Shown in pieces: positions 26,423-38,297 of a stretch of 64,000 nt of DNA. The position numbers and the translations under genes were made by a program. Below the pieces are notes generated by a model. That model saw nothing but the letters and a program-made list of their open reading frames with translations. It was not told the DNA's origin and searched no databases. The stretch comes from CAWDXG01 sp963822115 (GTDB lineage Bacteria > Myxococcota_A > Polyangia > Polyangiales > Polyangiaceae). The stretch covers positions 310,001-374,000 of the forward strand of contig CAWGGM010000004.1 of the NCBI GenBank assembly GCA_963822115.1. The letters run 5' to 3'. Positions within the stretch are counted from its first letter, which is position 1; each line of letters opens with the position of its first letter.

Positions 26423-26715
26423 GGGATGCGTAGGCTATCCCAACGCGACCCGGGTTGGACGGGGTCCGGACCCAGACCGGCCGGTCGGCACCCTGGCGGA
26501 GTCGCCCACTGGCTCGGCGACTGCGCTGTGCTACTCCGACGGGGTCCAGGCGGGACAGCCCGGGCCAGGGATGTCACGAGTCCGACTAGCAAAAATCGAG
26601 GAAATCCCAATAGGCTCGGCTCCAGCCCGGCACGGGCATCCCACTCCCAGCCGCCGCGACTGCCACCCGTCGCGGTAGCACGCGCCGCCCCGATGGGCGA
26701 TGAAAGGATCGCGAA
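26423..26715. other. 293-bp divergent region between upp and the SUKH gene
   Basis: This holds the two palindromes at 26462-26486 and a small hairpin CCGCGAC-TGCCACCC-GTCGCGG at 26654-26675, about 40 bp before the SUKH start. A short A/T-richer stretch (about 26585-26615) is a possible promoter core. No gene is seen. Confidence 0.4.
26462..26486. promoter_or_regulatory. two adjacent 12-bp perfect palindromes upstream of upp
   Basis: GGGTCCGGACCC (26462-26473) and GACCGGCCGGTC (26475-26486) are each perfect palindromes, separated by one base, 40-64 bp upstream of the upp start. They could be operator half-sites for a dimeric repressor. GC-rich DNA gives such palindromes by chance more often, so this is tentative. 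Confidence 0.35.
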
Positions 26716-27324
26716 GTGGACAGCGATCTGGCCGAATCGTTTTCTGCCCTGAAGGAGTCTTTCGAGCGCCGCGGTATCCCGGCCACTTTCGCCAACGGCG
26801 ATGCGGATCTGGTGGCCCGGCTCAAGGAAAAGCTGGGTCTGCCCCGCCGCTACCGCGAATTCCTCCTCGCCGGGGACCCCATCGACGTGGAGACGCGCAC
26901 GCCCTCCGAGCGGGTACGACTGCTCCCGACGGCCGAGCTGGAGGCGGAACAGAAGGAATTCGCTCTCGACGAGTCCGGCAAGCTGCGCACGGCGCCGACC
27001 GCGTCGGGCTGGAGGCCGAGCTGGATCATCGTGGGGCACAGTTCCCTGCTCGGTGACCCGTACTTCCTCGATATTTCGATGCCGGACGCCGAAGGCGACT
27101 GCGCCGTGTACACCGCGATGAGCGGAACCGACAGCTGGAAGCCGCGTCTGTGCGCGTCGAGCTTCGCGATGTTCATTCGCATCCTGGCGATCGGGATGGA
27201 GGTCGCCGAGGGCTTTGCCGACGAGGACGTGGACATGGATGACGAGCAGGTCTTCCGCGACACGCTGGGCCCGCGGATCCGCCAGTACGACCCGGCAGCG
27301 CTGAAAGCAGGTCACTGGACGTGA
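26716..27324 (+). CDS. SMI1/KNR4 (SUKH) family protein
   Basis: This 202-aa protein has the SUKH arrangement: LGLPRRYREFLLAGDP in the first third, then WIIVGHSSLLGDPYFLDISM and CAVYTAMSGTDSWKP, then a helical C-terminus (SFAMFIRILAIGMEVAEGF). The SUKH superfamily includes immunity proteins to polymorphic toxins and general protein-protein adaptors. Start is GTG with AAAGG eight bases upstream. The stop overlaps the hisD start (GTGA), so it is translated with hisD. No toxin-like gene is adjacent, so immunity is not supported here. Confidence 0.78.
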   Translation: MDSDLAESFSALKESFERRGIPATFANGDADLVARLKEKLGLPRRYREFLLAGDPIDVETRTPSERVRLLPTAELEAEQKEFALDESGKLRTAPTASGWRPSWIIVGHSSLLGDPYFLDISMPDAEGDCAVYTAMSGTDSWKPRLCASSFAMFIRILAIGMEVAEGFADEDVDMDDEQVFRDTLGPRIRQYDPAALKAGHWT

Positions 27325-28622
27325 CCGGGCCGGCGGAGCTGCTGCGCTCCGCCGCGATGGGCTCGGCCGATTTCGAGCGCGAGCTCGAGCGGTTGGCGCG
27401 CCGCGGCGAGAGCGATCTCGAGCGCGTAGAGCCCGCGGTACGCGAAATCCTCGCCGCAGTTCGCAACGAGGGCGACGCGGCAGTGCGCCGCTACGTCGAA
27501 CGTTTCGAACATCGAAAGCCCGGCGCGCTGCTGCTCGACGACTACGGCGGGCGCGAAGCGCTCGAGGCGCAATCCAGAACGATTCGCGACGCGCTGGAGC
27601 AGGCCGCCGCGCGCATCCAGAGCTACCACGAGCGGCAGGCCGAACAGCTCCAGAGCTTTTCCTACACCGACGCCGGCGTGGAGCTCGGCGGACGCGTGAC
27701 GGCGCTCTCCCGCGTGGGCGTGTACGCCCCCGGCGGCAAGGCACGCTATCCGTCGAGTGTGCTGATGAGCGCGATCCCTGCGCGGGTCGCCGGCGTCGGC
27801 CAGGTGATCGTCGCCACCCCTGCGCCGGGCCCCGAGGTACGCGCTGCGTGCTACCTCGCCGGCGTCGACGCTATCCTGGACGCCGGTGGCGCGCATGCGA
27901 TCGCAGCGCTCGCCTACGGAACCGGCACGGTCTCTCGCGTCGACAAGATTGTCGGACCGGGAAATATCTACGTCGCCGCGGCCAAGCGTCTGGTGTTCGG
28001 CGAAGTCGCGATCGACAGCATCGCCGGACCGAGCGAGATCCTGGTCGTCGCGGACGAGAGCGCCGATGCACGGATCATCGCGGCCGATCTGCTGAGCCAG
28101 GCCGAGCACGACGAGGCGGCCTATCCGCTGCTGGTCTGCACCGAGCAATCGCTCGTGGATGCCGTGCGCCGCGCTCTCGCCGAGCAGCTCGCCGAACTGC
28201 CGCGCCGGGCCGTCGCCGAAGCGTCGCTCTTGAACAACGGTTTCGCCCTCGTGGTCGGCGACCGGGCGGCTCTGGCCGGCACGGCGGATCGTCTAGCGGT
28301 CGAGCACGTGGCGTTGCACACGAAGGATCCGCACGAGCTCGCTGGCGGCATCGCTCGCGCGGGGGCGCTGTTCATCGGCGCCTCGACCCCCGAGGCGGCC
28401 GGCGACTACCTGGCGGGTCCGTCGCATGTGCTGCCCACCGGCGGAGCCGCGCGCTTCAGTGCACCGCTGGGCGTCTACGACTTCGTGTCACGGACGTCGC
28501 TCATCGCCTATACACCCGCCGCGCTGGCCGCACAGGCCGACGCGATCACCGCACTGGCGCGCCTCGAGGGGCTCGAAGCCCACGCCCGGGCCGTCGATCT
28601 GCGCACGCGCCGGGACGACTGA
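27321..28622 (+). CDS. hisD: histidinol dehydrogenase
   Basis: This 433-aa enzyme carries out the last two oxidations of histidine synthesis (histidinol to histidine, NAD and zinc dependent). The signature path is present: VGVYAPGGKARYPSSVLMS, VDKIVGPGNIYVAAAKRLV, AGPSEILVVAD, LLSQAEHDEAA, and the C-terminal HVLPTGGAARFSAPLGVYDF. Zn and catalytic Gln/His/Glu residues in SQAEHDE and near GPSHVLP are conserved. It starts at a GTG that overlaps the SUKH gene stop. No other his genes are in the window. It converges on the FHA gene 14 bp away. Confidence 0.93.
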   Translation: MTGPAELLRSAAMGSADFERELERLARRGESDLERVEPAVREILAAVRNEGDAAVRRYVERFEHRKPGALLLDDYGGREALEAQSRTIRDALEQAAARIQSYHERQAEQLQSFSYTDAGVELGGRVTALSRVGVYAPGGKARYPSSVLMSAIPARVAGVGQVIVATPAPGPEVRAACYLAGVDAILDAGGAHAIAALAYGTGTVSRVDKIVGPGNIYVAAAKRLVFGEVAIDSIAGPSEILVVADESADARIIAADLLSQAEHDEAAYPLLVCTEQSLVDAVRRALAEQLAELPRRAVAEASLLNNGFALVVGDRAALAGTADRLAVEHVALHTKDPHELAGGIARAGALFIGASTPEAAGDYLAGPSHVLPTGGAARFSAPLGVYDFVSRTSLIAYTPAALAAQADAITALARLEGLEAHARAVDLRTRRDD

Positions 28623-28636
28623 CGCCCGGCTGCCGT

Positions 28637-29638
28637 CTACTCCATCGCGGCAAGGTAGCCGCGCTGGATCAGATTCATGACGATGTTGGCGGTTTCCAGA
28701 TCCGTCAGCGAGCTGCGATCGAGCAACGCCTCCAGACTGGGCGAATTCAGCGCCTGCTGCAGGATATCCAGATGGTTCGGCTCCAACTCGTGCAGCGGTG
28801 CCTCGAGCGGGGTCCTGAGCACGAGGCGCGAGCCGAGCGGCGGCAGACGCTCGCGAAGCTGGTTGAACTCGTCCTGTTGCCGGAAACCCTCCATGAGGAT
28901 TTCCTGGACTGTGGCGTCGAGGGGTTTGTCGAACTTCCGCTCCTCGGGCGGGTCGAGCTGGAACATCCCCTGGTGCCAATCCAGCATGCGGTAGACCGCC
29001 TTGATGGGCGGGACCTCGGTCTGCCCCTCGATCAGCGCGTAGTGCACCACGCCCTGGTCGAAGTAGATGCGACCGATGCGCGACTCGGTACGCATCACCA
29101 GCACGCCGGTCTTGCGTGAGGTGCCGAACAGCTGCATCAGGTCCGGCAGCGGAATCTCCTCGAGGTTGCCGCTCATGCGCGGGGCCTCTTCCGGCTGGTA
29201 GCTCGAGCTCAAGCTCGCGCTGCGCGGAGGCGGCGCCGGCCGCGGCACGTTGAAGGACTCCGGATTGCGCCGGGAATCGCTGCTCTCGACGCCGACGGTC
29301 ACGACCTTGAGGATGCTGGTTCCAATCAGGACGCGGTCGCCCTCCCTGAGCTCGGCCGCCTGGATCTTCTCGCCGTTGACGAAGGTGCCGTTGGTGGAGC
29401 CCAGGTCCTCGATGTAGATGACGCCGTCCTGCATGCGGATGCGCGCGTGACGTCGCGACACCATCTCCTCGACGAGCACCATATCCAGGTCACTGGACCG
29501 ACCGACGACGATTTCCCGCCCTTCCCCGAGCGGAAATTCGCCCCCCTGGTACTTGCCGGAGATGAATCGCAGCGCAAGGGTCGTCCGCAAGGGGCTTGCT
29601 TGCGAACCGCTGGAGTTCGGCGCGAGACGGTCGGGCAT
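28637..29638 (-). CDS. FHA domain plus DUF4388 (PATAN-like) protein
   Basis: This 333-aa cytosolic protein has an FHA domain at about 22-112 (IVVGRSSDLDMVL, VSRRHARI, DLGSTNGTFVNG), which binds phosphothreonine peptides. A Pro/Ser-rich linker follows, then a DUF4388 domain at about 155-260 (MSGNLEEIPLPDLMQLFGTS, RIGRIYFDQGVVHYA). The C-terminal 60 residues are helical. Such proteins are common in myxobacteria and are thought to be targets or adaptors of Ser/Thr kinases; the kinase-AAA gene at 21.8 kb is a candidate partner, which is inference. A strong hairpin lies 85-140 bp upstream. Confidence 0.85.
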   Translation of the reverse strand: MPDRLAPNSSGSQASPLRTTLALRFISGKYQGGEFPLGEGREIVVGRSSDLDMVLVEEMVSRRHARIRMQDGVIYIEDLGSTNGTFVNGEKIQAAELREGDRVLIGTSILKVVTVGVESSDSRRNPESFNVPRPAPPPRSASLSSSYQPEEAPRMSGNLEEIPLPDLMQLFGTSRKTGVLVMRTESRIGRIYFDQGVVHYALIEGQTEVPPIKAVYRMLDWHQGMFQLDPPEERKFDKPLDATVQEILMEGFRQQDEFNQLRERLPPLGSRLVLRTPLEAPLHELEPNHLDILQQALNSPSLEALLDRSSLTDLETANIVMNLIQRGYLAAME

Positions 29639-29722
29639 TATGAGGCGGATAGCCCACAGCGCCTGGCGACCTTGACCGTGCGCACAGGCAAGTGTGCGGA
29701 AAATAATAGGCTCCGGGTGAAA

Positions 29723-29777
29723 GTCGGGTCAAGAAGCATGCTTGATGGATCTGCATCACGCTGCTTCTTGAGCCGAC
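29723..29777 (-). terminator. strong intergenic hairpin between histidine kinase and FHA genes
   Basis: Sixteen-base arms (29723-29738 and 29762-29777) pair at 15 of 16 positions around a 23-base loop; the arms contain TCAAGAAGCA and TGCTTCTTGA. On the minus strand the hairpin is followed by a short pyrimidine-rich run starting TTTC. It lies about 70 bp after the histidine-kinase stop, so it is probably a terminator, or an attenuator ahead of the FHA gene. An A/T-rich promoter-like patch (29701-29708) follows it. Confidence 0.5.
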
Positions 29778-29846
29778 CGGCCGTTTCTGGCCATTCTGAC
29801 CGGCTGACCGATTGGCAAACGGGATCTGTGCTGTCGGGATTCGGGT

Positions 29847-32027
29847 TCATGCTGGTTTCACCTCGGCTGATACTGGCGGCGCCTCGGGGCCGCGTCCTTG
29901 CTCGTCCGGCTCGGTGGGAGCCAAGGCGGTGGGCGGTCGGGGGGACGCCACCGGATCCATCGCGACCGGCAGTACGACCGTGAAGGTCGACCCCGCACCT
30001 TCCTGGGACGCAACCTCGATACGGCCACCCATTTCCTCGACCATGCGCTGGCTGATGGCAAGCCCAAGCCCCGTGCCCCGGTCCTTGGTGGTGAAGAAGG
30101 GGACGAAGAGGCTCTTCAGAACCTGAGGGGCGATGCCCGGGCCAGCGTCCCGAACCGCGATCTCTACCCACTCGGTCGGCACCGGTCCGTCGCCTCCGTC
30201 GTAGCCCGCCGGCCGGCCGTGTCTAAGCCGGGTCAGGATCGAGACCTGGCCCGACCCGTTCATCGCCTGGACCGCGTTCTGGACGAGGTTGATCAGGACC
30301 TGCCTGAGCTGCTCGGCGTCGGCCCGCACCTTGGGCAGCTCGGCGTCGAGCTCGGTGCGGAACTGGTTGTCACCCGGGTCGGACGCCAGCACCTGCAATG
30401 TGCGACGGACCACCGCGTTCACGTCGACCGAGCCCGGATTGCCCTTGGACGGGCGGGCGTAGTCGAGAACCGAACCCACCACGCGGTCGAGCCGGTCCAC
30501 TTCCTCGACGATGATGCCCAGAAACTCCTGGGCAGCCGGATCGATGGGCGAGCCGTCCCCAGGGTCGCTGAGCAGCTGGGCAGCGCCCTTGATCGCGCCC
30601 AGCGGATTCTTCACCTCGTGGGCGAGACCGGCTGCCATCTGCCCGAGAGCCGCGAGCCGGTCGCGCTCCTGCATCCGGCGGTACTGACGCGAGTTCTCGA
30701 TCACCACACCCATCTGGACCGCCAGTAGCTCCAGCAGGCCGACCTCGTCTGGCGAAAACGCATCGCTCACACGATCGTCGACGACGACCAGGAAGCCGAG
30801 CAGATCCTGACCCTCGCCGTGGACGCTCAGACACACGCCCTGCTTGAGCGGTCCGAGCAGCTGCGCGGCGGCCAGCAGTCGCTCGTCGGCCTCGGCTTCG
30901 CGCGTCCAGCTGCCGCGCCGACGCTCGCCCACCTCGTACACGAGCTCCTCCATCACTAGAGACGAGCTCGTGTTCAAACGTTCGATCAGTGGACGCGCAG
31001 TGGCGCCGTCGATGCATTGCGCTGCAGCGGGGCCGAAAGACAGACCCAGCTCGAAGTCGGTGCCGGCCGGGTCGCGCAGGTACAGGGCGGCGCCCGTAGC
31101 GCGACGTGATTCCTCCAGCGCCGATATCACCGTCTGCATCATCACCTCGACCTGCAGCACGTGCGTGAGCGCCCGGCGCGCCTTGGCCACCGCCCGTTCC
31201 AGGTCGACGCGCTCGCGGAAGAACGCCCTGTGGATGTACTCCTCCACCTTCTCGCGCAGTGGCTCGAACAACACCAGGATGACGATCGCCGCCAACACGG
31301 CGTTCAGATACATGGTGTTGAAGCCGCCGATCAGCACCACGAACACGTAGAAGATGCCCGCGAGCGAGAACGCCAGAGCCGTCGAGACGAGCAGCTGACC
31401 CAGGATGTCGTACAGATCCACGAGCCGATCCCGCGTCATCGACTCGGCCAGGATGAACAGGAACACGATGCTCAGCACTGCGCCCACAGGCGGCAGGGGC
31501 GCGCCGATGAACCACAGGAAGTCTGCCAGGCTAAACGCCGCCGCCAGCGCCCCGATCAGCACCAGGAATCGCACGCGGCGCTGGGTTGCTCGCGAACGGC
31601 TGCGTTCGCCGCGCACGGCCAGCGACCAGAGACCTGCCGCGAGTAGGCCGAACACGTAGAAGAAGACGATGCCTCGCACCAGCACGTGCATGTGCTGCGG
31701 CAGCATCACGAGCACGAGCACGGGCAACATGAGCACGCCGGCCACACGCAGGAGCGGCGAGCGGCGCTCGGGCCGCGGAACGACCGCATCGAACAGATGC
31801 AGTGCGAACTGCGGCAGCAGCACGGCGAGCACAGCCGTGAAGTGCGCCCAGACATCGGCGCGCACGAAGTGGTACAGCCACTGCGCGAGGTACCAGAGCC
31901 CGATGTCCGCGGCGAACAGCGCGAGGAAAATCTGCGCGCGCCGGGGCCTGCCGCGCAGAAGGATGGAGACCGCGATCGCTAGAGCGAGCGCGCCGCAGAA
32001 CAACGATGTCCGCGTGCGCAGATCCAC
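29847..32027 (-). CDS. 7-TM-like sensor histidine kinase with GAF domain
   Basis: This 726-aa kinase has a membrane region with about eight hydrophobic segments in the first 255 residues, then a linker helix and a GAF-like domain (about 285-445). The HisKA box is GLAHEVKNPLGAIKGAAQLL with His470, and the ATPase domain has NLVQNAVQAM, DAGPGIAP and GTGLGLAISQRMVEEMGG. The layout resembles PrsK/NtrB-like kinases. The C-terminal tail after about 690 is Pro/Glu-rich. The start is GTG without a clear Shine-Dalgarno, so it could begin a few codons later. The neighbouring sigma-54 activator lacks a receiver domain, so it is not an obvious phosphoacceptor. Confidence 0.87.
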   Translation of the reverse strand: MDLRTRTSLFCGALALAIAVSILLRGRPRRAQIFLALFAADIGLWYLAQWLYHFVRADVWAHFTAVLAVLLPQFALHLFDAVVPRPERRSPLLRVAGVLMLPVLVLVMLPQHMHVLVRGIVFFYVFGLLAAGLWSLAVRGERSRSRATQRRVRFLVLIGALAAAFSLADFLWFIGAPLPPVGAVLSIVFLFILAESMTRDRLVDLYDILGQLLVSTALAFSLAGIFYVFVVLIGGFNTMYLNAVLAAIVILVLFEPLREKVEEYIHRAFFRERVDLERAVAKARRALTHVLQVEVMMQTVISALEESRRATGAALYLRDPAGTDFELGLSFGPAAAQCIDGATARPLIERLNTSSSLVMEELVYEVGERRRGSWTREAEADERLLAAAQLLGPLKQGVCLSVHGEGQDLLGFLVVVDDRVSDAFSPDEVGLLELLAVQMGVVIENSRQYRRMQERDRLAALGQMAAGLAHEVKNPLGAIKGAAQLLSDPGDGSPIDPAAQEFLGIIVEEVDRLDRVVGSVLDYARPSKGNPGSVDVNAVVRRTLQVLASDPGDNQFRTELDAELPKVRADAEQLRQVLINLVQNAVQAMNGSGQVSILTRLRHGRPAGYDGGDGPVPTEWVEIAVRDAGPGIAPQVLKSLFVPFFTTKDRGTGLGLAISQRMVEEMGGRIEVASQEGAGSTFTVVLPVAMDPVASPRPPTALAPTEPDEQGRGPEAPPVSAEVKPA

Positions 32028-32102
32028 TCTGGCAGAGCTTAGCTACCGCGAACGGGACAATCAAACGAGCCGCCGGAGCCGGTCCGGCGTCGCGGCGCTG
32101 GA

Positions 32103-32491
32103 TCAGCGCGTGTTGGCCTGTCCAGCTCCGGATTGCGTGGTGCTGGTGCTATTGGGATCGCTGCCGCTCTGGCTTCCGTTGTCTCCAGAAGCGCTCCCGG
32201 AGCCGACCTGGCCGGGCCGCCACGGATCGGGGGTCGGCTTCGCCGGGCTGACGATGCCCCAGGGATCGGGCGTGGGCTTGCCAGGCTGCGAAGTCGTCGT
32301 GGTGAACGTGCCGTCGTTGCTTCCGGCAGGGTCGGTGCCGTTCGAGAAGCCAGCAGCGCTGTGGCTCGGGCCGAGACTCTGGGACGTTCCGTCGACTGGC
32401 TCGTCCTGTCCCTGTCCGGCTACCTGGAATGCGCAACCGGCCGAGCCCAGCGCAGCAACAACGACGAAACAGCCAAGCCAGGCTGCACGCT

Positions 32492-32495
<4 letters not shown>
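32103..32495 (-). CDS. small Ser/Thr/Pro-rich lipoprotein coupled to the sigma-54 activator
   Basis: This 130-aa protein has an export signal (KRAAWLGCFVVVAALGSAGC) with Cys at the cleavage site, then a low-complexity mature part with two copies of a GKPTPDPWG/AKPTPDPWR motif (about residues 77-95) and a Ser/Gly/Asn tail. The ATG overlaps the stop of the sigma-54 activator gene (ATGA), and GGAGGAGG lies six bases before it. It is probably a lipidated, disordered envelope protein that is made together with the activator. Function is unknown. Confidence 0.7.
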
Positions 32496-36046
<3,551 letters not shown>

Positions 36047-36181
36047 GACCGATGAAAGCTAGACCCTGCCGCCTGCCCGCGCAACGCACGAGTCCCGCTG
36101 GATTTGCCCCGGAATCGAACTTTCCGGGCGGACTGGAGAAGGCTGCACCCGCATGGCACCTGCACGGCATAACGCGCCGCG
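36047..36181. other. 135-bp gap before the sigma-54 activator gene
   Basis: This holds a plus-strand TGGCAC at 36154-36159 with GC at the -12 position (36167-36168), a sigma-54-like layout but facing away from the activator gene. The palindrome at 36167-36187 overlaps it. No gene is seen. Confidence 0.4.
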
Positions 36182-36187
36182 TTATGC
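36167..36187. promoter_or_regulatory. 21-bp near-perfect palindrome at the end of the DUF2520 gene
   Basis: The arms GCATAACGCG and CGCGTTATGC pair perfectly around a single central base. The palindrome spans the stop codon of the DUF2520 gene and lies 120-140 bp upstream of the sigma-54 activator start. It is a good candidate for a dimeric regulator site, for instance for autoregulation. No T-run follows, so it is unlikely to be a simple terminator. Confidence 0.45.
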
Positions 36188-37006
36188 ACCGTGACTGGCG
36201 AATCGTCTCAGCACCTGCTCCACCGCCTCGAGTGCCTCCGGCTCGGCGTCGGCCAGGGCGCGAGCCAGCGGCAGCTGTGCGGCAGCGCTGGCCAGATACA
36301 GCCCCGTGAGGTCCGGCGCGGTGGCAGCGATGCGCTGCAGGTGCCGCTCGATCGTGGCCGCGTCTCCGCGACGGACCGGCCCGGTGAGCGCATCGGGCAG
36401 ACCCAGTTTCTCGATGTTGCCGGCAACGCTGCGGAGCAGAGGGCCAAGCACACGCGGCACATCGGCGTCCGGCACACCGGCCAGCGACAGCAGCCGCGCT
36501 CCTGCCGCTGCCAGAGCCGTTGCGCCGTTCGCCACGATCCCACCGGCGGCGTGGTAGCCCGCGCAATCGATTCCCTGCCACTGCCGGGCCACCATGCCCA
36601 GCGCTCGCGCAAGGCTGCGTGCGCGGCGCACTGCAACCGGATCGCCGGAAACCAGCATGTGCCCGCCTGCGAGCGCCGGCCGCACACGGCTCGACGCGAA
36701 CGAGATCATCGGATGCGCCTGCCCGACCCCAGCGCAGCGCGCGCGGAGCGGTGCCAGCACGTCCGGACCGAGCGCACCGGCAACGTGCACGACTGCGCAC
36801 CGGCGCGACAGCACGTCGCTTTCGGCGAGCCTATCGACCAACGGTCCGATGGCATCGTCGCGCACTGCGAGAACGAGAAGCGAAGCATCCAGCTTGCGGG
36901 GCAGGCCGCGCCGGTACGCACGAAGCGAGACCTCGTGCGGGCCGCCCCTGAGCGCGTGCGACAGCGTCTTGCCGACCTTGCCGGCTCCGATGATGGCGAT
37001 CTTCAT
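36182..37006 (-). CDS. Rossmann-like / DUF2520 domain oxidoreductase-like protein
   Basis: This 274-aa protein starts with the dinucleotide-binding motif KIAIIGAGKVGKTLSHAL and continues with LLVLAVRDDAIGPLVDRL and VVHVAGALGPDVL, typical of the Rossmann-like plus DUF2520 pair. The C-terminal part is helical with GIDCAGYHAAGGIVANGAT, like F420/NADP-dependent reductases. The substrate is unknown. It overlaps the nadD stop by four bases (ATGA), so the two are coupled; a role near NAD(P) metabolism is possible but is only inferred from position. Confidence 0.85.
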   Translation of the reverse strand: MKIAIIGAGKVGKTLSHALRGGPHEVSLRAYRRGLPRKLDASLLVLAVRDDAIGPLVDRLAESDVLSRRCAVVHVAGALGPDVLAPLRARCAGVGQAHPMISFASSRVRPALAGGHMLVSGDPVAVRRARSLARALGMVARQWQGIDCAGYHAAGGIVANGATALAAAGARLLSLAGVPDADVPRVLGPLLRSVAGNIEKLGLPDALTGPVRRGDAATIERHLQRIAATAPDLTGLYLASAAAQLPLARALADAEPEALEAVEQVLRRFASHGA

Positions 37007-37578
37007 GCGCTGGATTCCTCGCGATACAGCCGATGCTGCTGGACGTACGCGAGCACGCTTCTGGGCACGACGCGCGAAAGCTCCGCATCGACCTCGGCAG
37101 CGCCGCGCCTGGACAACAGCTCGCGCACGCGCGTCGAGGACACGTCCGGCACGACCGGCGCCGGAGCACCGGGATGCGCTACTCCCACCCGGCCCAGGAC
37201 GAAAGGCGGCGCCAGCTTGCTGATCCGGTCGAAGGCGTACCACTTTTCCGTGTCGCCGAGAACGTCCGCGCCCACCATCAGCCTGAGCTCGTAGTCCGGA
37301 TGCGCTCCGGACAGGTGCTCGAGCGTGCGCAACGTCAGGCTGGGCGTCTCGAGCGATGCCTCGACCTCTGACACCTCCACGCCGGGCAACCAGCCCATCG
37401 CCAGCTCGCACATGCGCACGCGATGCTCGAAGGGGCACAGCTGCTTGTCGAACGCGTGGCTGTACACCGGAACGACCAGGACACGGTCGAAGCCCCCCAC
37501 CGACAGCGCGTAGGTCACCGCCAGCACATGAGCGATGTGTGGCGGATTGAAGCTTCCCCCGTAGAACGCGACCTGCAT
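37003..37578 (-). CDS. nadD: nicotinate-nucleotide adenylyltransferase
   Basis: This 191-aa enzyme joins ATP and nicotinate mononucleotide to form deamido-NAD. The nucleotidyl-transferase motif is AFYGGSFNPPHIAHVLAV at 4-21, and the second signature VSSTRVRELLSR is near the C-terminus. HAFDKQLCPFEHRVRM and RLMVGADVLGDTEKWY are normal NadD segments. Size is normal. It lies 13 bp downstream of the degenerate phosphoesterase gene and overlaps the DUF2520 gene, forming a three-gene unit. Confidence 0.9.
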   Translation of the reverse strand: MQVAFYGGSFNPPHIAHVLAVTYALSVGGFDRVLVVPVYSHAFDKQLCPFEHRVRMCELAMGWLPGVEVSEVEASLETPSLTLRTLEHLSGAHPDYELRLMVGADVLGDTEKWYAFDRISKLAPPFVLGRVGVAHPGAPAPVVPDVSSTRVRELLSRRGAAEVDAELSRVVPRSVLAYVQQHRLYREESSA

Positions 37579-37591
37579 GCCCAGCCCCAGG

Positions 37592-38206
37592 TCAGCCCGA
37601 AGCTCCGCTCACGGTGAGCTTTGCGGTGCGCGCCGCGATGAGCCGCTCGCGGCGGACCTCGCGCCCCGCGCTGTCGAACAGTGCGAGGTGGATCCCGTCG
37701 TCGTGATCTTCGAGTGTCATGACGCCGAAGTGCTCGATGTGCCCCGGCGACAGGAACCAGCGGCTGCCCACTTGCTTGACGAGCGGCTGGCTGCTCTTGC
37801 CGAACACGAGGAGCGAAGCCGGCAGGATGTCTTCCTCGTCGAGATCGGCCTTGTCGTGGATCATCACGACGACCCGTCCGTTCAACAGCTCGATCGCGCG
37901 CGTCCCGTCGCCCGGCAGCGACTCGAACACGGAGAGCGCCCTGCGTTCGCGCTCGGCCGTGACGAATGCGTCGATCTCGGCGGCACCGGAGTGCGCGCAG
38001 CGCTGGGCGGCGCGCTGCCACAGCGCCTCCTCGGTGGGGTCGCCGCCCACCAGCCGCGTGGCCCAGCGCTGGACCACGGTGTCCAGGGCCTGATCGACGC
38101 CGAGGTAGACGGCGCGATCCACCGAAACGTCGCGGAACAGGAATCCGACGGCGCGCTCCAGCGCTTCCTCGTGGTCGGTCGCGGGTCCGAGAAGACCGAG
38201 CCGCAT
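37592..38206 (-). CDS. degenerate YfcE-like phosphoesterase-fold protein
   Basis: This 204-aa cytosolic protein reads like a YfcE/MJ0936-type metallophosphoesterase in which the metal ligands are changed. The expected order of motifs can be followed: GLLGPATDH at 4-12 (for SDxHG), VYLGVDQ at 33-39 (for GD), LVGGDP at 52-57 (for GNCD), VVMIHDK at 113-119, and VFGKSSQPLVKQVGSRWFLS at 134-153, which has GKSS in place of GHTH. The fold call is by pattern, and catalysis is unlikely. It is the first gene of the unit with nadD and the DUF2520 gene. It may have become a regulatory or nucleotide-binding protein. Confidence 0.62.
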   Translation of the reverse strand: MRLGLLGPATDHEEALERAVGFLFRDVSVDRAVYLGVDQALDTVVQRWATRLVGGDPTEEALWQRAAQRCAHSGAAEIDAFVTAERERRALSVFESLPGDGTRAIELLNGRVVVMIHDKADLDEEDILPASLLVFGKSSQPLVKQVGSRWFLSPGHIEHFGVMTLEDHDDGIHLALFDSAGREVRRERLIAARTAKLTVSGASG

Positions 38207-38297
38207 CGGACTAGCTCCGCTCCTTGACTGGCCGCATCGGCACGACCGAACGCTAGCATGGCGGGTGGCAGTGGGGTTATGTCTGCCCTCACACCCA

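Noticed and set aside
26716..27324. Toxin-immunity system around the SUKH gene
   Set aside because: No toxin, Rhs or secretion-linked gene is adjacent; hisD follows directly.
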